Shown in pieces: positions 52,060 through 63,521 of a stretch of 64,000 nt of DNA. The stretch comes from Tessaracoccus timonensis (GTDB taxonomy: Bacteria; Actinomycetota; Actinomycetes; Propionibacteriales; Propionibacteriaceae): contig NZ_LT996886.1 of NCBI RefSeq assembly GCF_900343145.1, forward strand, positions 2,480,001 to 2,544,000. Direction: 5' to 3'. Positions within the stretch are counted from its first letter, which is position 1. Every line of letters begins with the position of its first letter. The notes under the pieces were generated by a model. It worked only from the letters and a program-made list of their open reading frames with translations. It was not told the DNA's origin and did no database searches. The translations under genes were made by a program, and so were the position numbers.

Positions 52060-52632
52060 GTGTCGAAGGTAACGAGGCTCGCCCCGGATGCGTTTCATCG
52101 CGCTGTCGAGGAGTTCCGCCACATGCAGTGGCGGCGCGAGCTGAGCATCGACGAGATCGGTTCACCACAGCGCATCGCCCCTCACTCCTTGGCGATCGCC
52201 GGCGAGCTGACCGTCGGCGATGACACCGTCAGTTCTGGACGCCTCATCCTGCTGCACGATCCCGCCGGGAACGAAGCCTGGCACGGTACGTTTCGCCTCG
52301 TGTCATACGTCCGCTCAGAGGTCGATCTCGAGATGGCGGCAGACCCCCTTCTCCCCGATATTTCCTGGGCCTGGCTCACTGAAGCCCTCGAGGACAACAA
52401 GTGCGATGCATCCTTCCTCGCAGGCACCGTGACGGCCTCGTACGGCAGGTCGTTTGGCGAGATGGCCGACGAACCAGACCGCGCCGAGGTCGAGCTTCGT
52501 TCCTCGTGGACGCCCCACCTCGATACCCAACACCCACTCACCAGCCACCTCTTCGCCTGGCAAGACCTCCTCGGGCTCGTTGCCGGCGAACCCCCGCTCC
52601 CGGCTGGCATCTCGCTACTCAAGACCCGATGA
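52060..52632 (+). CDS. DUF3000 domain-containing protein
   Basis: This 190-residue protein starts with GTG and matches the actinobacterial DUF3000 family: FHRAVEEFRHMQWRRELSIDEIGSPQRIAPHS, ISWAWLTEALE and HLFAWQDLLGLVAGEPPLP. Function is unknown. It is consistently placed before the RNase D-like gene in actinobacteria, and here the two overlap by ATGA. The protein is soluble. Confidence 0.88.
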   Translation: MSKVTRLAPDAFHRAVEEFRHMQWRRELSIDEIGSPQRIAPHSLAIAGELTVGDDTVSSGRLILLHDPAGNEAWHGTFRLVSYVRSEVDLEMAADPLLPDISWAWLTEALEDNKCDASFLAGTVTASYGRSFGEMADEPDRAEVELRSSWTPHLDTQHPLTSHLFAWQDLLGLVAGEPPLPAGISLLKTR

Positions 52633-53822
52633 CACTCATCGACGAACCCCGAGAGCCACTGCGCCCCGTCGTCGCGGATAACGACGGGCTCAGCCGCTGT
52701 CTCGACGCGCTGGCCTCCGCAGCTGGACCCGTCGGCTTCGACGTGGAACGCGCCCACGGCTACCGCTACTGGCCACGCGCCTACTTGCTGCAGATCCGAC
52801 GAGGCGACGCGGGCACGTGGCTGATCGATCCGACCTGCTTCGATAGCGCCCAGCTGGCGCAGCTCGTCGAATGCACTGACAATGACGAGTGGATTATCCA
52901 CGCCGCGTCGCAAGATCTTCCATCGATGTTCGACTGTGGCGTCGTACCTCAGCGCATCTTCGACACGGAGCTCGCCGCACGCTTGCTCGGCAAGCCCGGC
53001 GTGTCGCTGGGTGCGATCCTCGCAGCGGAGCTCGGCATCGAACTGCGCAAAGCCCACTCCGCAGTGAACTGGGCGATGAGGCCCCTCAAACAGTCGTGGC
53101 TCACCTACGCCGCGCTGGACGTCGACTTCCTGGCCGAGCTGCGTGCGACCCTCGACACGCAACTGCGCGAGGTGCACCGTCGCGAATGGGCGGAGCAGGA
53201 GTTCCAGTGGGAGTTGAGTGCCTTCGCGAAAACCCCGGTGGCTCGCGTAGATCCATGGCGACGCACCTCCCACATCACCGCGGTACGCCACCCGCGTGGC
53301 CTCGCCCTCGTCCGCGAACTGTGGCACGAACGCGAAGCGATCGCCCAACGTCGCGACCGCCCTCCCACGCACATCCTTCCCGACGCGGCACTCGTCGACG
53401 CAGGCGTTGCCGCCGGCAAGGATCGTGCCGTGACTCCGGATACGCTGCGCCGAATTGACGGGTTCGCCAAGCCGCCCGGGCGCCGCTACCTCAATCGCTG
53501 GATTGAAGCGATCAAGCGATTCAATACGGTCAGCGCGAGCGACTACCCGCCGAAGCGCCTCCATGTACCGGGTAGCATTCCCCACCCCAAAGCCTGGGAG
53601 CGCACCAACGAGGACGCTGCCGCAAGGTGGCGCGTCGTCCGCCCCGCCATTGACGCCTTCGCCTGCGAAATCGGCATCCAGCCCAGCTTGTTGGCACCCC
53701 CCGCCGCCTTGCAGCGGGCCATCTGGGAAGGAGTTCCCACCGAAGGTGACTTGCTAGACGCAGGAATGCGCCCTTGGCAAGCGGATTTACTGTCGGGGCT
53801 GATCAACGAACTCTTCGACTGA
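52629..53822 (+). CDS. Ribonuclease D-like 3'-5' exonuclease with HRDC domain
   Basis: From the ATG at 52629 (overlapping the DUF3000 stop) it has 397 residues. The N-terminal DEDD exonuclease has its acidic motifs in FDVERAHGYRYW, HAASQDLPSMFD and LTYAALDVDFLAEL. A C-terminal HRDC domain follows (ALVRELWHEREAIAQRRDRPPTHILPDAALV). RNase D trims stable RNA 3' ends, mainly tRNA. The larger open frame upstream is antisense or overlap sequence. The last 36 bp overlap the convergent dxs gene. Confidence 0.88.
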   Translation: MTLIDEPREPLRPVVADNDGLSRCLDALASAAGPVGFDVERAHGYRYWPRAYLLQIRRGDAGTWLIDPTCFDSAQLAQLVECTDNDEWIIHAASQDLPSMFDCGVVPQRIFDTELAARLLGKPGVSLGAILAAELGIELRKAHSAVNWAMRPLKQSWLTYAALDVDFLAELRATLDTQLREVHRREWAEQEFQWELSAFAKTPVARVDPWRRTSHITAVRHPRGLALVRELWHEREAIAQRRDRPPTHILPDAALVDAGVAAGKDRAVTPDTLRRIDGFAKPPGRRYLNRWIEAIKRFNTVSASDYPPKRLHVPGSIPHPKAWERTNEDAAARWRVVRPAIDAFACEIGIQPSLLAPPAALQRAIWEGVPTEGDLLDAGMRPWQADLLSGLINELFD

Positions 53823-55703
53823 GGAATCCACGAGCTTCGGGAGCACCGCGTGCGCAACGCTCTGCGGCGTAAGGCCCAGCATCGAAAGAATCTGCGATCT
53901 GCTCGCGTGCTGCAGGAATTCATGCGGGATACCGAAGCAATGCACCGGGGTGGTGATGTCTTCTTCTGCCAAGCGCGACCGCAGCCGCTGGCCGAGGCCT
54001 CCCTCGACGAGATTGTCTTCGATCGTGATGACGTGATCGAATTCCGTCGCCAGCGCGACGAGCTCCGGGCTCACGGGCAGCGCCCATAGCGGATCCACCA
54101 CTGTGGCGGCGACACCTTGCGCGCGAAGTAGCTCCGCGGTCTGGACAGCAAGCCCAACGAACTGCCCATAACCGACGATGAGCGTGCGGGCATCGCGGTC
54201 TGCGCTGATCACGTCAACGCGTGACGCTCCTTCGCCTCTGTGAGCCACTTCCACGATGTCGTCGGGAAGCTTCTCCTTCGAGTACCGAATAATGGTGGGA
54301 GCGTCATCGACGGTAACCGCACGGTTCAATGCCTGCTCGAGCCTCCGCTGATCGCGCGGTGCTGCGAGCTGCAAACTGGGGATGATGCCAGCCATCGCCA
54401 CATCCCACATACCGTTGTGGCTCGGCCCATCTGTGCCGGTGATACCTGCGCGATCCAGTACGATCGTCACCCCGAGGCCATGCAACGCGACATCCATGAG
54501 CAGCTGATCGTAGGCGCGGTTCAGGAAGGTGGAATACAGCGCCACTACTGGATGGAGGCCGGTGCGCGCGAGGCCTGCCGCCGACGTAAGGGCGTGCTGT
54601 TCCGCGATGCCGACGTCGAAAATGCGATCCGGGAAGGCCGCGCCGAAGCGCGCGAGCCCGGTGGGGTGCAGCATTGCTGCGGTGATCCCGACCACGCGTG
54701 GATCACGCTGCCCGAGCTGCACCATGGCTTCCGCGAATGCGTCCGTCCACGTCGCCTGCACCGACGAGGTGAGTGACTCGCCGGTGACGTCGTCGATCTG
54801 CCCGACGGCGTGGAAGCGATCCTGCTCATTCTCTTCTGCGGCCTTGAACCCTTTACCCTTCACCGTGATGGTGTGCACGATCACCGGGCCACCGAACTGG
54901 CGTGCCTGCTCCAGATGATTGATGAGCGCGCCCAGGTCGTGGCCGTCGATGGGGCCGGTGTACTTGATGCCGAGGTCCGAAAACAGGTCTTGTGGCGCAA
55001 CGACATCTTTCACGCCCGTCTTGAACCCGTGCATGAGGTCGTACAGAGGGCGCCCCACGAGAGGAATCTTGTTGATGACCCGCTTCGCCAGCGACAGCGT
55101 CTGCTCGTATCGAGGGTTGGTCCTCAAACCGGCGAGGTGGTTCGCCAGCCCGCCCACCGTCGGGGTGTACGAACGCCCGTTGTCGTTCACCACGATGACC
55201 AGGCGCAGGTTCGGCTCAGCGGCGATGTTGTTCAGCGCTTCCCACGCCATGCCACCCGTGAGCGCGCCGTCACCCACCACAGCAACAACGGTGCGATCCT
55301 CCCCCTGCAGGGCATACCCCTTCGCCATGCCTTCCGCCCATGACAGCGCAGCGGAAGCGTGCGAGTTGGCAACCCAGTCGTGCTCCGATTCTGCGGGCTC
55401 CGGGTAGCCCGAGAGCCCGCCCTGCTGACGCAGGGTGGCGAACTGGTGGGCGCGACCAGTGAGCATCTTGTGCACGTAGCTTTGGTGGCCGGTATCGAAG
55501 ATGATCGGGTCGTGGGGAGAGTTGAACACCCGATGGATAGCCATGGTGAGCTCCACCACTCCAAGGTTTGGCCCCAGGTGCCCGCCTGTCCGACTCACGT
55601 TCGTGACCAGGAAGGCTCGAATCTCATCGGCGAGCCGCTCCATCTGCGCCTTCGACAGTGAACGCAGATCTCGCGGGCCAGCAATGGAATCGAGCAAAGA
55701 CAT
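53787..55703 (-). CDS. dxs: 1-Deoxy-D-xylulose-5-phosphate synthase
   Basis: This 638-residue thiamine-diphosphate enzyme condenses pyruvate and glyceraldehyde-3-phosphate, the first step of the MEP isoprenoid pathway. The thiamine site is GDGALTGGMAWEALNN, the catalytic His lies in DTGHQSYVHKM, and the transketolase C-terminal domain contains YGQFVGLAVQTAELL. The start at 55703 (MSLLDSIAGP) follows a GGAGGG ribosome binding site; upstream ATGs add four residues. Length is typical. It overlaps the RNase D gene convergently. Confidence 0.96.
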   Translation of the reverse strand: MSLLDSIAGPRDLRSLSKAQMERLADEIRAFLVTNVSRTGGHLGPNLGVVELTMAIHRVFNSPHDPIIFDTGHQSYVHKMLTGRAHQFATLRQQGGLSGYPEPAESEHDWVANSHASAALSWAEGMAKGYALQGEDRTVVAVVGDGALTGGMAWEALNNIAAEPNLRLVIVVNDNGRSYTPTVGGLANHLAGLRTNPRYEQTLSLAKRVINKIPLVGRPLYDLMHGFKTGVKDVVAPQDLFSDLGIKYTGPIDGHDLGALINHLEQARQFGGPVIVHTITVKGKGFKAAEENEQDRFHAVGQIDDVTGESLTSSVQATWTDAFAEAMVQLGQRDPRVVGITAAMLHPTGLARFGAAFPDRIFDVGIAEQHALTSAAGLARTGLHPVVALYSTFLNRAYDQLLMDVALHGLGVTIVLDRAGITGTDGPSHNGMWDVAMAGIIPSLQLAAPRDQRRLEQALNRAVTVDDAPTIIRYSKEKLPDDIVEVAHRGEGASRVDVISADRDARTLIVGYGQFVGLAVQTAELLRAQGVAATVVDPLWALPVSPELVALATEFDHVITIEDNLVEGGLGQRLRSRLAEEDITTPVHCFGIPHEFLQHASRSQILSMLGLTPQSVAHAVLPKLVDSSVEEFVDQPRQ

Positions 55704-55748
55704 GCCCTCCATCATAGGACGTGAGCGCCGAAACCGCGCCTTATCAAG

Positions 55749-56138
55749 CTATAACTTCGGCACGAAACGCATGTCGTGGAGCGCTTCTTCGACGAGGTGC
55801 ACCGCACGCAGGAGGCGCAGCAACCGCGCTTCTTCTTGTTGCAATACCTCGACGGCCTCCCCCGCCACGCGGGCATCCACCCACCCAGCAAGGCTCGTGC
55901 GCACCGTCGCCCGCTGCGACCTCGTGGCGGCCAGCTGCGCTTCCACATGCCCATGAGCTAATCGGGCGAGCACGACTGGATGGTTGCGCAGCACGCGATA
56001 CCCCCGATACTCCGGCGGACAGGAGTCGAGAAGGAAGGCGACTGCGCAATGCAACCAGTCGTCGACGCCTGGAGGTGGCACGGCTGACGGCCAACCCGGA
56101 GGGACGTACACTTGCGTCAACGCATCAGTATCAAACAT
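55749..56138 (-). CDS. Hypothetical protein, conserved neighbour of aconitase
   Basis: This 129-residue soluble protein begins MFDTDALTQVYVPPGWPSAVPPPG, followed by CAVAFLLDSCPPEYRGYRVLRNHPVVLARLA and a helical C-terminal half (EAVEVLQQEEARLLRLLRAVHLVEEAL). I recognise the pattern as a conserved actinobacterial protein found near such genes but cannot name it. The start at 56138 is chosen because upstream residues are not conserved-looking; the longer frame starts at 56168. No domain is assigned. Confidence 0.7.
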   Translation of the reverse strand: MFDTDALTQVYVPPGWPSAVPPPGVDDWLHCAVAFLLDSCPPEYRGYRVLRNHPVVLARLAHGHVEAQLAATRSQRATVRTSLAGWVDARVAGEAVEVLQQEEARLLRLLRAVHLVEEALHDMRFVPKL

Positions 56139-56177
56139 GCGTTCTATTGAACACTGCCTCACTGACATTTCAATACA

Positions 56178-56214
56178 ACAGTGCCCCCGCTATGCGAACT
56201 AGCGGGGGCACTGT
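56178..56214 (-). terminator. Terminator after acnA
   Basis: A perfect 15-bp stem (ACAGTGCCCCCGCTA with its complement) and a 7-nt loop begin 12 bp after the acnA stop. Confidence 0.88.
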
Positions 56215-56225
56215 GGGTGAGAGGA

Positions 56226-58898
<2,673 letters not shown>

Positions 58899-59020
58899 CG
58901 TTCTCCTTATGGCGGCTTGTGAATCCGCCCCCGAGTCTACTGCCAAACCATCTTTCGCGCTGCCCGAGCGCGCAGCGGTGCTGGATAGGCTCGCCGCCGC
59001 TCCCCTCCGTCGGCTTGACC

Positions 59021-59074
59021 CGAAGCACGTGAACGTTGTTCCGCAACTGAGCCGCACAGGTTACCTGTGCTTGG
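59021..59074. repeat. 54-bp palindrome-bearing repeat, copy 1
   Basis: Starts CGAAGCACGTGAAC and ends GTGCTTGG; 52 of 54 bases match copy 2. It contains the perfect palindrome GCACAGGTTACCTGTGC and a GAACGTTGTTC element. It lies between acnA and the Phd-like gene. Confidence 0.85.
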
Positions 59075-59090
59075 AGAGTTCTCCACTCCC

Positions 59091-59327
59091 CTAGCGACGA
59101 GCTCCGTCTTGTGATGTGGAAGCGCGCTGATACGCGTCCAGGAGGCGTCGAGCGTTCGCTGGCGAACGAAACAAGTGTGCTGTCTCCTGCCAGACTGCGT
59201 ATTCCTTTGCACCCACCAACATGACATTCCCACGAGGCGAGACAATTTCTATCGCTCGACGGTCCTCATTGACGCGTTGAATCAGATGTAGCAGTTCCCG
59301 ACGGGCTTGGCTCGCACTGATCTGCAT
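59091..59327 (-). CDS. Phd/YefM-family antitoxin-like protein, no partner toxin visible
   Basis: This 78-residue protein starts MQISASQARRELLHLIQRVNEDR, the Phd/YefM N-terminal DNA-binding pattern, followed by AIEIVSPRGNVMLVGAKEYAVWQETAHLF. YefM-type antitoxins normally precede a YoeB-like toxin, but the 190 bp downstream to acnA have no such gene, so it is an orphan or a solitary regulator. Both sides carry the 54-bp repeat. An ATG at 59339 is an alternative start. Confidence 0.8.
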   Translation of the reverse strand: MQISASQARRELLHLIQRVNEDRRAIEIVSPRGNVMLVGAKEYAVWQETAHLFRSPANARRLLDAYQRASTSQDGARR

Positions 59328-59373
59328 CGGCACCTCCAAAAGTCAGTAACCACACTAACGTCACCGAAACCGT

Positions 59374-59427
59374 CGAAGCACGTGAACATTGTTCCGCGAC
59401 TGAGCCGCACAGGTTACCTGTGCTTGG
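59374..59427. repeat. 54-bp palindrome-bearing repeat, copy 2
   Basis: Same as copy 1 with two base changes (GAACATTGTTC, CGCGACTGAG). Direct orientation. It lies 46 bp upstream of the Phd-like gene and 32 bp downstream of the rRNA methyltransferase stop. Confidence 0.85.
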
Positions 59428-59459
59428 TGGGGTGGAACACCAGAGATCGAGGGTACGGA

Positions 59460-60572
59460 TCAAGCGGGCACGAGCACCGCGACGCATTCCACGTGGTGGG
59501 TTTGTGGGAAGAGGTCGAAAGCGTCGATCCGCTGCGGCGCGTAGCCTTCGTCGGCGAAATAGCTCAGGTCTCGCGCCAGGGCCGACGGGTCGCAGGCCAC
59601 GTAGGCCACCCGTCGCGGCTGCATCGACGCCACCTGCTGCACGGCCCGCTTTCCTGCGCCCTTGCGCGGCGGGTCCATCACGACGAGGTCGGCGCGCTTA
59701 GGGAGGCGTTGTAAGAAGCGGTCGACGGCGGCCGCCTCGAAGCGGGCTTCCGGCACGTTGCGGCGGGCGTGCATCACTGCGCGCTTGTTGATCTCCACTC
59801 CCAACACGTCACAGCCCGCTCCGGCAAGGGCACCCGCGAACAGCCCGACGCCGCAATACAGATCGACGGCACTCTCCCCCGTCTTCGGCTCCAACCCATC
59901 CAACACCGCCTTGACGAGCGTGTTCGCCGCCTGGGGGTGAATCTGCCAGAACCCATCAGCATCGACTGTGTAGTCTCGGCCCGCCGCATGCTCCTGCACC
60001 GACGGTGCACCTTCCACGACCTGCCCGTCGACGAGCACCACCCGGCCAGACGCGGCGTCGACGACCTCGACACGCTCCCCCAGCACCGCCGGCGCCGGCG
60101 ATGCAGCGATGCGGCACCCACCGTCGGGAAGTGCAACAACGTCGTGGCTGCGTCGGGCACGCAGCCCGAGGCCATCACGCGTGCCGGAATACTGCATTCG
60201 GGTACGCCAGCCCATGAGCGGCGCGACAGCCTGTACCTTTCCGTTCCATTCCAACCCAGCTAGGCGCTGCAGCTGCTCCGCAACCACACGTCGTTTGAGT
60301 TCCAGCTGTAACGCCGGGCTCGCGTGTTGCCAATCGCACCCGCCGCAGATTCCCGCAACGGGGCACGGCGCGGGCACGCGCTCGTCGTGGGCATCGAGCA
60401 CCCGTGCGACATGAGCTCTGTCGAAGCGTTTGCCGCGCTCGGTGATTTCCACATCCACGCGCTCTCCTGGCAGCCCGCCGGAGACGAACGTCACCTTGCC
60501 GTCAATCCTTGCCACACACCATCCTCCGTGCGCTACGTCACCCAGCACCACGTCGGCTCGGGTCTCGGTCAC
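59460..60572 (-). CDS. 23S rRNA (uracil-C5)-methyltransferase, RlmD/RlmC-type (TrmA family)
   Basis: The GTG at 60572 (GGAGG ribosome binding site) gives 370 residues. An N-terminal TRAM domain (GDVAHGGWCVARIDGKVTFV) precedes a Cys cluster for an Fe-S centre (CPVAGICGGCDWQH) and a SAM-methyltransferase domain (DLYCGVGLFAGALAGAG). Catalytic residues are in VMDPPRKGAG and the nucleophile Cys in YVACDPSALARDL. The family adds 5-methyl to uracil in 23S rRNA (U1939 or U747) or tRNA (U54). The Fe-S cluster argues for an rRNA substrate; which position is not known. Confidence 0.9.
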   Translation of the reverse strand: MTETRADVVLGDVAHGGWCVARIDGKVTFVSGGLPGERVDVEITERGKRFDRAHVARVLDAHDERVPAPCPVAGICGGCDWQHASPALQLELKRRVVAEQLQRLAGLEWNGKVQAVAPLMGWRTRMQYSGTRDGLGLRARRSHDVVALPDGGCRIAASPAPAVLGERVEVVDAASGRVVLVDGQVVEGAPSVQEHAAGRDYTVDADGFWQIHPQAANTLVKAVLDGLEPKTGESAVDLYCGVGLFAGALAGAGCDVLGVEINKRAVMHARRNVPEARFEAAAVDRFLQRLPKRADLVVMDPPRKGAGKRAVQQVASMQPRRVAYVACDPSALARDLSYFADEGYAPQRIDAFDLFPQTHHVECVAVLVPA

Positions 60573-60620
60573 GATGTACCTCCAGGATTTGATAGCGTGC
60601 AATGGATTCTAGGAGTATCC

Positions 60621-61289
60621 ATGCACATCGTGATTATGGGCTGCGGGCGCACAGGCGCCATGCTCGCCCGGGGCCTCGAAAAGCGAGGTCACTCACTCGC
60701 CGTCATTGACGTCGAAGAAGAGGCCTTCGGGCGTCTCGGTCCCCAGTTCAAGGGGCAGACGGTGAAAGGGGTCGGCTTCGACCGCCAGGTGCTCGAGACC
60801 GCCGGCATTCGTAACGCCGGTGGGTTCGCAGCGGTCTCCAGCGGCGACAACTCCAACATTCTCGCTGCCCGAGTGGTGAAAGAGATCTACCACGTCGAAA
60901 ACGTGGTGGCACGCATCTACGACCAGGGCAGAGCTCAGGTCTACGAGCGCCTTGGCATCCCGACGGTCGCCCCAGTCCGGTGGAGCACCGGCATGGTGAT
61001 GCGGCGTCTCCTGCCGGAAGGCTCCGAGCCCGTATGGCGTGACCCGTCGGGACAGGTGCGCATGCTGCAGGTGCATGTACACCCAGGCTGGGTGAATCGT
61101 CGGATCTCTGATTTGTCCGCAGCAGGCGGCTGCATCATTCCGGTGATCACGCGGCTGGGAACTGGCATCGTGCCGACCGCGCAGACGGTATTCCAGGACG
61201 GCGACTTGGTGTTCGCCTGCTGCGAAGTGGAACAAACCTCGGCGATGGAAATGGTGCTCGGCAATCCTCCGAAGGGAGCCACTCGATGA
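60621..61289 (+). CDS. TrkA-type potassium uptake regulator (CeoB-like)
   Basis: From the ATG at 60621 (AGGAG ribosome binding site) it has 222 residues. An N-terminal RCK/NAD-binding Rossmann fold (MHIVIMGCGRTGAMLARGLEKRGH...AVIDVEEEAF) precedes a C-terminal TrkA-C domain (SDLSAAGGCIIPVITRLGTG). Single-RCK proteins of this kind gate TrkH/KtrB-type channels by binding NAD(H) or nucleotides. The stop overlaps the second trkA gene by ATGA. Together they resemble the mycobacterial ceoB-ceoC pair; the membrane subunit is not in this window. Confidence 0.88.
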   Translation: MHIVIMGCGRTGAMLARGLEKRGHSLAVIDVEEEAFGRLGPQFKGQTVKGVGFDRQVLETAGIRNAGGFAAVSSGDNSNILAARVVKEIYHVENVVARIYDQGRAQVYERLGIPTVAPVRWSTGMVMRRLLPEGSEPVWRDPSGQVRMLQVHVHPGWVNRRISDLSAAGGCIIPVITRLGTGIVPTAQTVFQDGDLVFACCEVEQTSAMEMVLGNPPKGATR

Positions 61290-62005
61290 AGGTATCGATC
61301 GCTGGCGCGGGCCAGGTGGGACGCTCCATCGCCCGTGAGCTGCTCGCCAACGGCCACCAGGTCACCCTCCTCGAACGCGACGGCAAGGCGCTCAAGCAGG
61401 ACACGGTGCTGGGTGCGACATGGCTTCACGCTGACGCGTGCGAGATGGAAAGCCTCGAGGAGGCCGAACTCGACACCTTCGACGTGGCCATCGCTGCCAC
61501 CGGCGACGACAAGGTCAACCTCGTCCACGCGCTGCTGGCGAAAACCGAGTTCAGTGTGCCACGCACCGTCGCGAGAGTGAACCACCCGGGCAACGAGTGG
61601 CTCTTCGACGAGCACTGGGGCGTCGACGCCGCCGTGTCCACCCCGCGGCTCATGGCCGCACTCGTGGAAGAGGCCGTCGGCGCCGGCAACCTCGTGCGCA
61701 TCTTCAGCTTCAAAGACGACGACACGCACCTGTCTGAGGTCACGATCACCGAAGATTCCGGCCTCGTCGGACGCGCGATTGGTGAACTGGCGATCCCCGA
61801 TGAGGTGGCCGTGGTGGCGTTAGTTCGCAAGTCGAAGGCACAGCCACCGAAGATCGACGAACGCCTACAGCTGGGTGACAAGCTCTTCTTCCTCACCCCC
61901 GAGCACGCAGAAACCGATCTTGAGGAACAGTTTGCCGCCGAGGAGCCGAGCGTCACGCTCGACGTTCAGGCGTTGTCTGGCAACACGGAGAATTCTGGGT
62001 TGTAA
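61286..62005 (+). CDS. TrkA-type potassium uptake regulator (CeoC-like)
   Basis: This 239-residue partner of the preceding TrkA protein has its own Rossmann site (VSIAGAGQVGRSIARELLANGH) and the conserved IAATGDDKVNLVHALLAK segment. A TrkA-C-like domain (GRAIGELAIPDEVAVVALVRK) follows, with an acidic tail. It is translationally coupled to the upstream gene and its end overlaps the convergent OB-fold gene by 40 bp. Confidence 0.88.
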   Translation: MKVSIAGAGQVGRSIARELLANGHQVTLLERDGKALKQDTVLGATWLHADACEMESLEEAELDTFDVAIAATGDDKVNLVHALLAKTEFSVPRTVARVNHPGNEWLFDEHWGVDAAVSTPRLMAALVEEAVGAGNLVRIFSFKDDDTHLSEVTITEDSGLVGRAIGELAIPDEVAVVALVRKSKAQPPKIDERLQLGDKLFFLTPEHAETDLEEQFAAEEPSVTLDVQALSGNTENSGL

Positions 62006-62313
62006 AGCACCAACTGGTCGTCGAGCTTCGCGAGGCGCCCACGCGCCGTCACCACTGCCCCATCGTGGAGGCAGCCAACACGCTGTCGCCCCATCCAAAT
62101 CAGCAGGGCGCTGCCCGTCGAATCCGTGAGCTCAGCCTCAAACCAGCCGTACTCTAGGTTGACGCCGTGCTGGGTGATGGTGCCGCCGATCTCTACGCGT
62201 TCGCGTGGTCGGCAATCAGCGATCCGGGTGCACTCCGACGCATCGCGACGTGGGGTGCGCTCAGGTTCCGCCAAGAACCAGCGTTTCAGCCGAGTCCCAA
62301 GCGAGTTCGGCAC
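61966..62313 (-). CDS. OB-fold nucleic-acid-binding domain protein
   Basis: This 115-residue protein has an OB-fold-like core: PRERVEIGGTITQHGV, then YGWFEAELTDSTGSALLIWMGRQRVGCLHDGAVVTARGRLAKL. This is the layout of the short actinobacterial OB-domain proteins encoded beside DUF3710. Function is unknown. It is read from the dut-DUF3710 strand, three bases after the DUF3710 stop, and its end overlaps the TrkA gene. Confidence 0.82.
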   Translation of the reverse strand: MPNSLGTRLKRWFLAEPERTPRRDASECTRIADCRPRERVEIGGTITQHGVNLEYGWFEAELTDSTGSALLIWMGRQRVGCLHDGAVVTARGRLAKLDDQLVLYNPEFSVLPDNA

Positions 62314-62315
62314 AA

Positions 62316-63083
62316 CTACTCCTCCGACTGAGCTTCATCAGCGTCGGCAATCTCCGGCAGCGTGAACGGAATCACCGTCCCAGGAGCGATGGGTTGTTCC
62401 CCACGGCGCACGACGAGGTTGGCAAAGAACTCTTCCAAGGTGATGGTGGCGTCCTCATTCTCCGGCTCGGTGGCCGCCTGACCAAACACGACGCCGCGGA
62501 GCACCCACGACGGGCCCTCCGCCAGCCAGGTGCGCGTAATCTGTACCCCTTGGCGGCCGTCTTGCGTCTGGACAGGCACGGCGCGCCTGACTTCAGTGCC
62601 GAATGGGCCCTTCGACATGGAGATTCGAGTGCCCTGCTGTTGGCTGGCAGCCGCGATGAGCTCCCGACGAATCTCTGGCACGTAGGCGCTGCGCAGGGGC
62701 GCGCCGAATAGGGCAACCTCGATGGCGGAATGCTCATCTTGCACGATGATCGCCTGCGGCACCTGCTGATTGTTGACCGAGATTTGCATCTTCATCCCGG
62801 GGAATGGGGTCACAACGATGCAGCCCAGGTCGAGACGCTTGACGTCGTCTGCGTGGAGGTCGACCTCGTCGATGTCAAAGGGGCCGTCCTCGCGGTCGAA
62901 CTCGTCGTCCCACGCGAGCCATTGCGCTTCGTGCTGCTCCATAGCCTGGCGGGCCTTGGTCTCATCATCCGCGGGTTCGGGCTCGGTGTGTGCGTCGTCG
63001 TCTGCGGGAAGTTCTTCCTCGATCTCGTCGACGCGCTCCTCGGCCTTTTGGGCACTCTGGCGCTTCTTGCGTCCAAAAATCAC
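62316..63083 (-). CDS. DUF3710 domain-containing protein
   Basis: This 255-residue protein starts with GTG directly after the dut stop. It has a basic start (IFGRKKRQSAQ), an acidic region of about 55 residues (RVDEIEEELPADDDAHTEPE...), then the DUF3710 core (FDIDEVDLHADDVKRLDLGCIVVTPFPGMKMQISVNNQ, TRTWLAEGPSWVLRGVVFGQA, LEEFFANLVVRRGEQPIAPG). The family is actinobacteria-specific and of unknown function. It is cotranscribed with dut and the OB-fold gene. Confidence 0.87.
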   Translation of the reverse strand: MIFGRKKRQSAQKAEERVDEIEEELPADDDAHTEPEPADDETKARQAMEQHEAQWLAWDDEFDREDGPFDIDEVDLHADDVKRLDLGCIVVTPFPGMKMQISVNNQQVPQAIIVQDEHSAIEVALFGAPLRSAYVPEIRRELIAAASQQQGTRISMSKGPFGTEVRRAVPVQTQDGRQGVQITRTWLAEGPSWVLRGVVFGQAATEPENEDATITLEEFFANLVVRRGEQPIAPGTVIPFTLPEIADADEAQSEE

Positions 63084-63521
63084 TTACGCTCCACTCAACA
63101 GTTGGCTTCCACCACTAGAACCATAGCCACCGACACCGCGCTCCGTGGCATCCAGTTCGTGCACTTCGACGAAATTTGCCGTCACAAACGGAACAATCAC
63201 CAGTTGTGCGATGCGCTCACCTCGTCTGATCTGAATGTCGTCGTGACGATCCAAGTTCACCAGGCATACCTTAATCTCCCCCCGGTATCCCGCGTCAATG
63301 ATGCCCGGAGCGTTCACGATGCTGAGCCCCACCTTCGCAGCCAGCCCGGAGCGAGGCGTCACCATGCCGACGGTGCCTTCCGGCAGCGCGATTCGCACGC
63401 CGGTGCCCACCAGCCGCCGCTCGCCCGGGGGCAGGCGCGCATCCTCTTTGGCTCGCAAGTCTGCACCTGCATCGCCAGGATGGGCGTACGTGGGGGCTGG
63501 GCCAACAACAGGAATGTCCAT
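63084..63521 (-). CDS. dut: dUTP diphosphatase
   Basis: The ATG at 63521 overlaps the DUF3093 stop (TGATG) and gives 145 residues, the family length. The five dUTPase motifs are visible: [11 protein letters not shown] (I), [19 protein letters not shown] (II), [14 protein letters not shown] (III), [13 protein letters not shown] (IV) and the Gly-rich C-terminal [11 protein letters not shown] (V). The trimer hydrolyses dUTP to dUMP and PPi, keeping uracil out of DNA. The longer open frame upstream adds no homologous sequence. Confidence 0.96.
   Translation of the reverse strand: MDIPVVGPAPTYAHPGDAGADLRAKEDARLPPGERRLVGTGVRIALPEGTVGMVTPRSGLAAKVGLSIVNAPGIIDAGYRGEIKVCLVNLDRHDDIQIRRGERIAQLVIVPFVTANFVEVHELDATERGVGGYGSSGGSQLLSGA

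Noticed and set aside
59091-59327. A complete type II toxin-antitoxin module
   Set aside because: Only the Phd/YefM-like part is present. The 190 bp on its downstream side hold a repeat and the acnA start, with no toxin-sized frame of the right kind.
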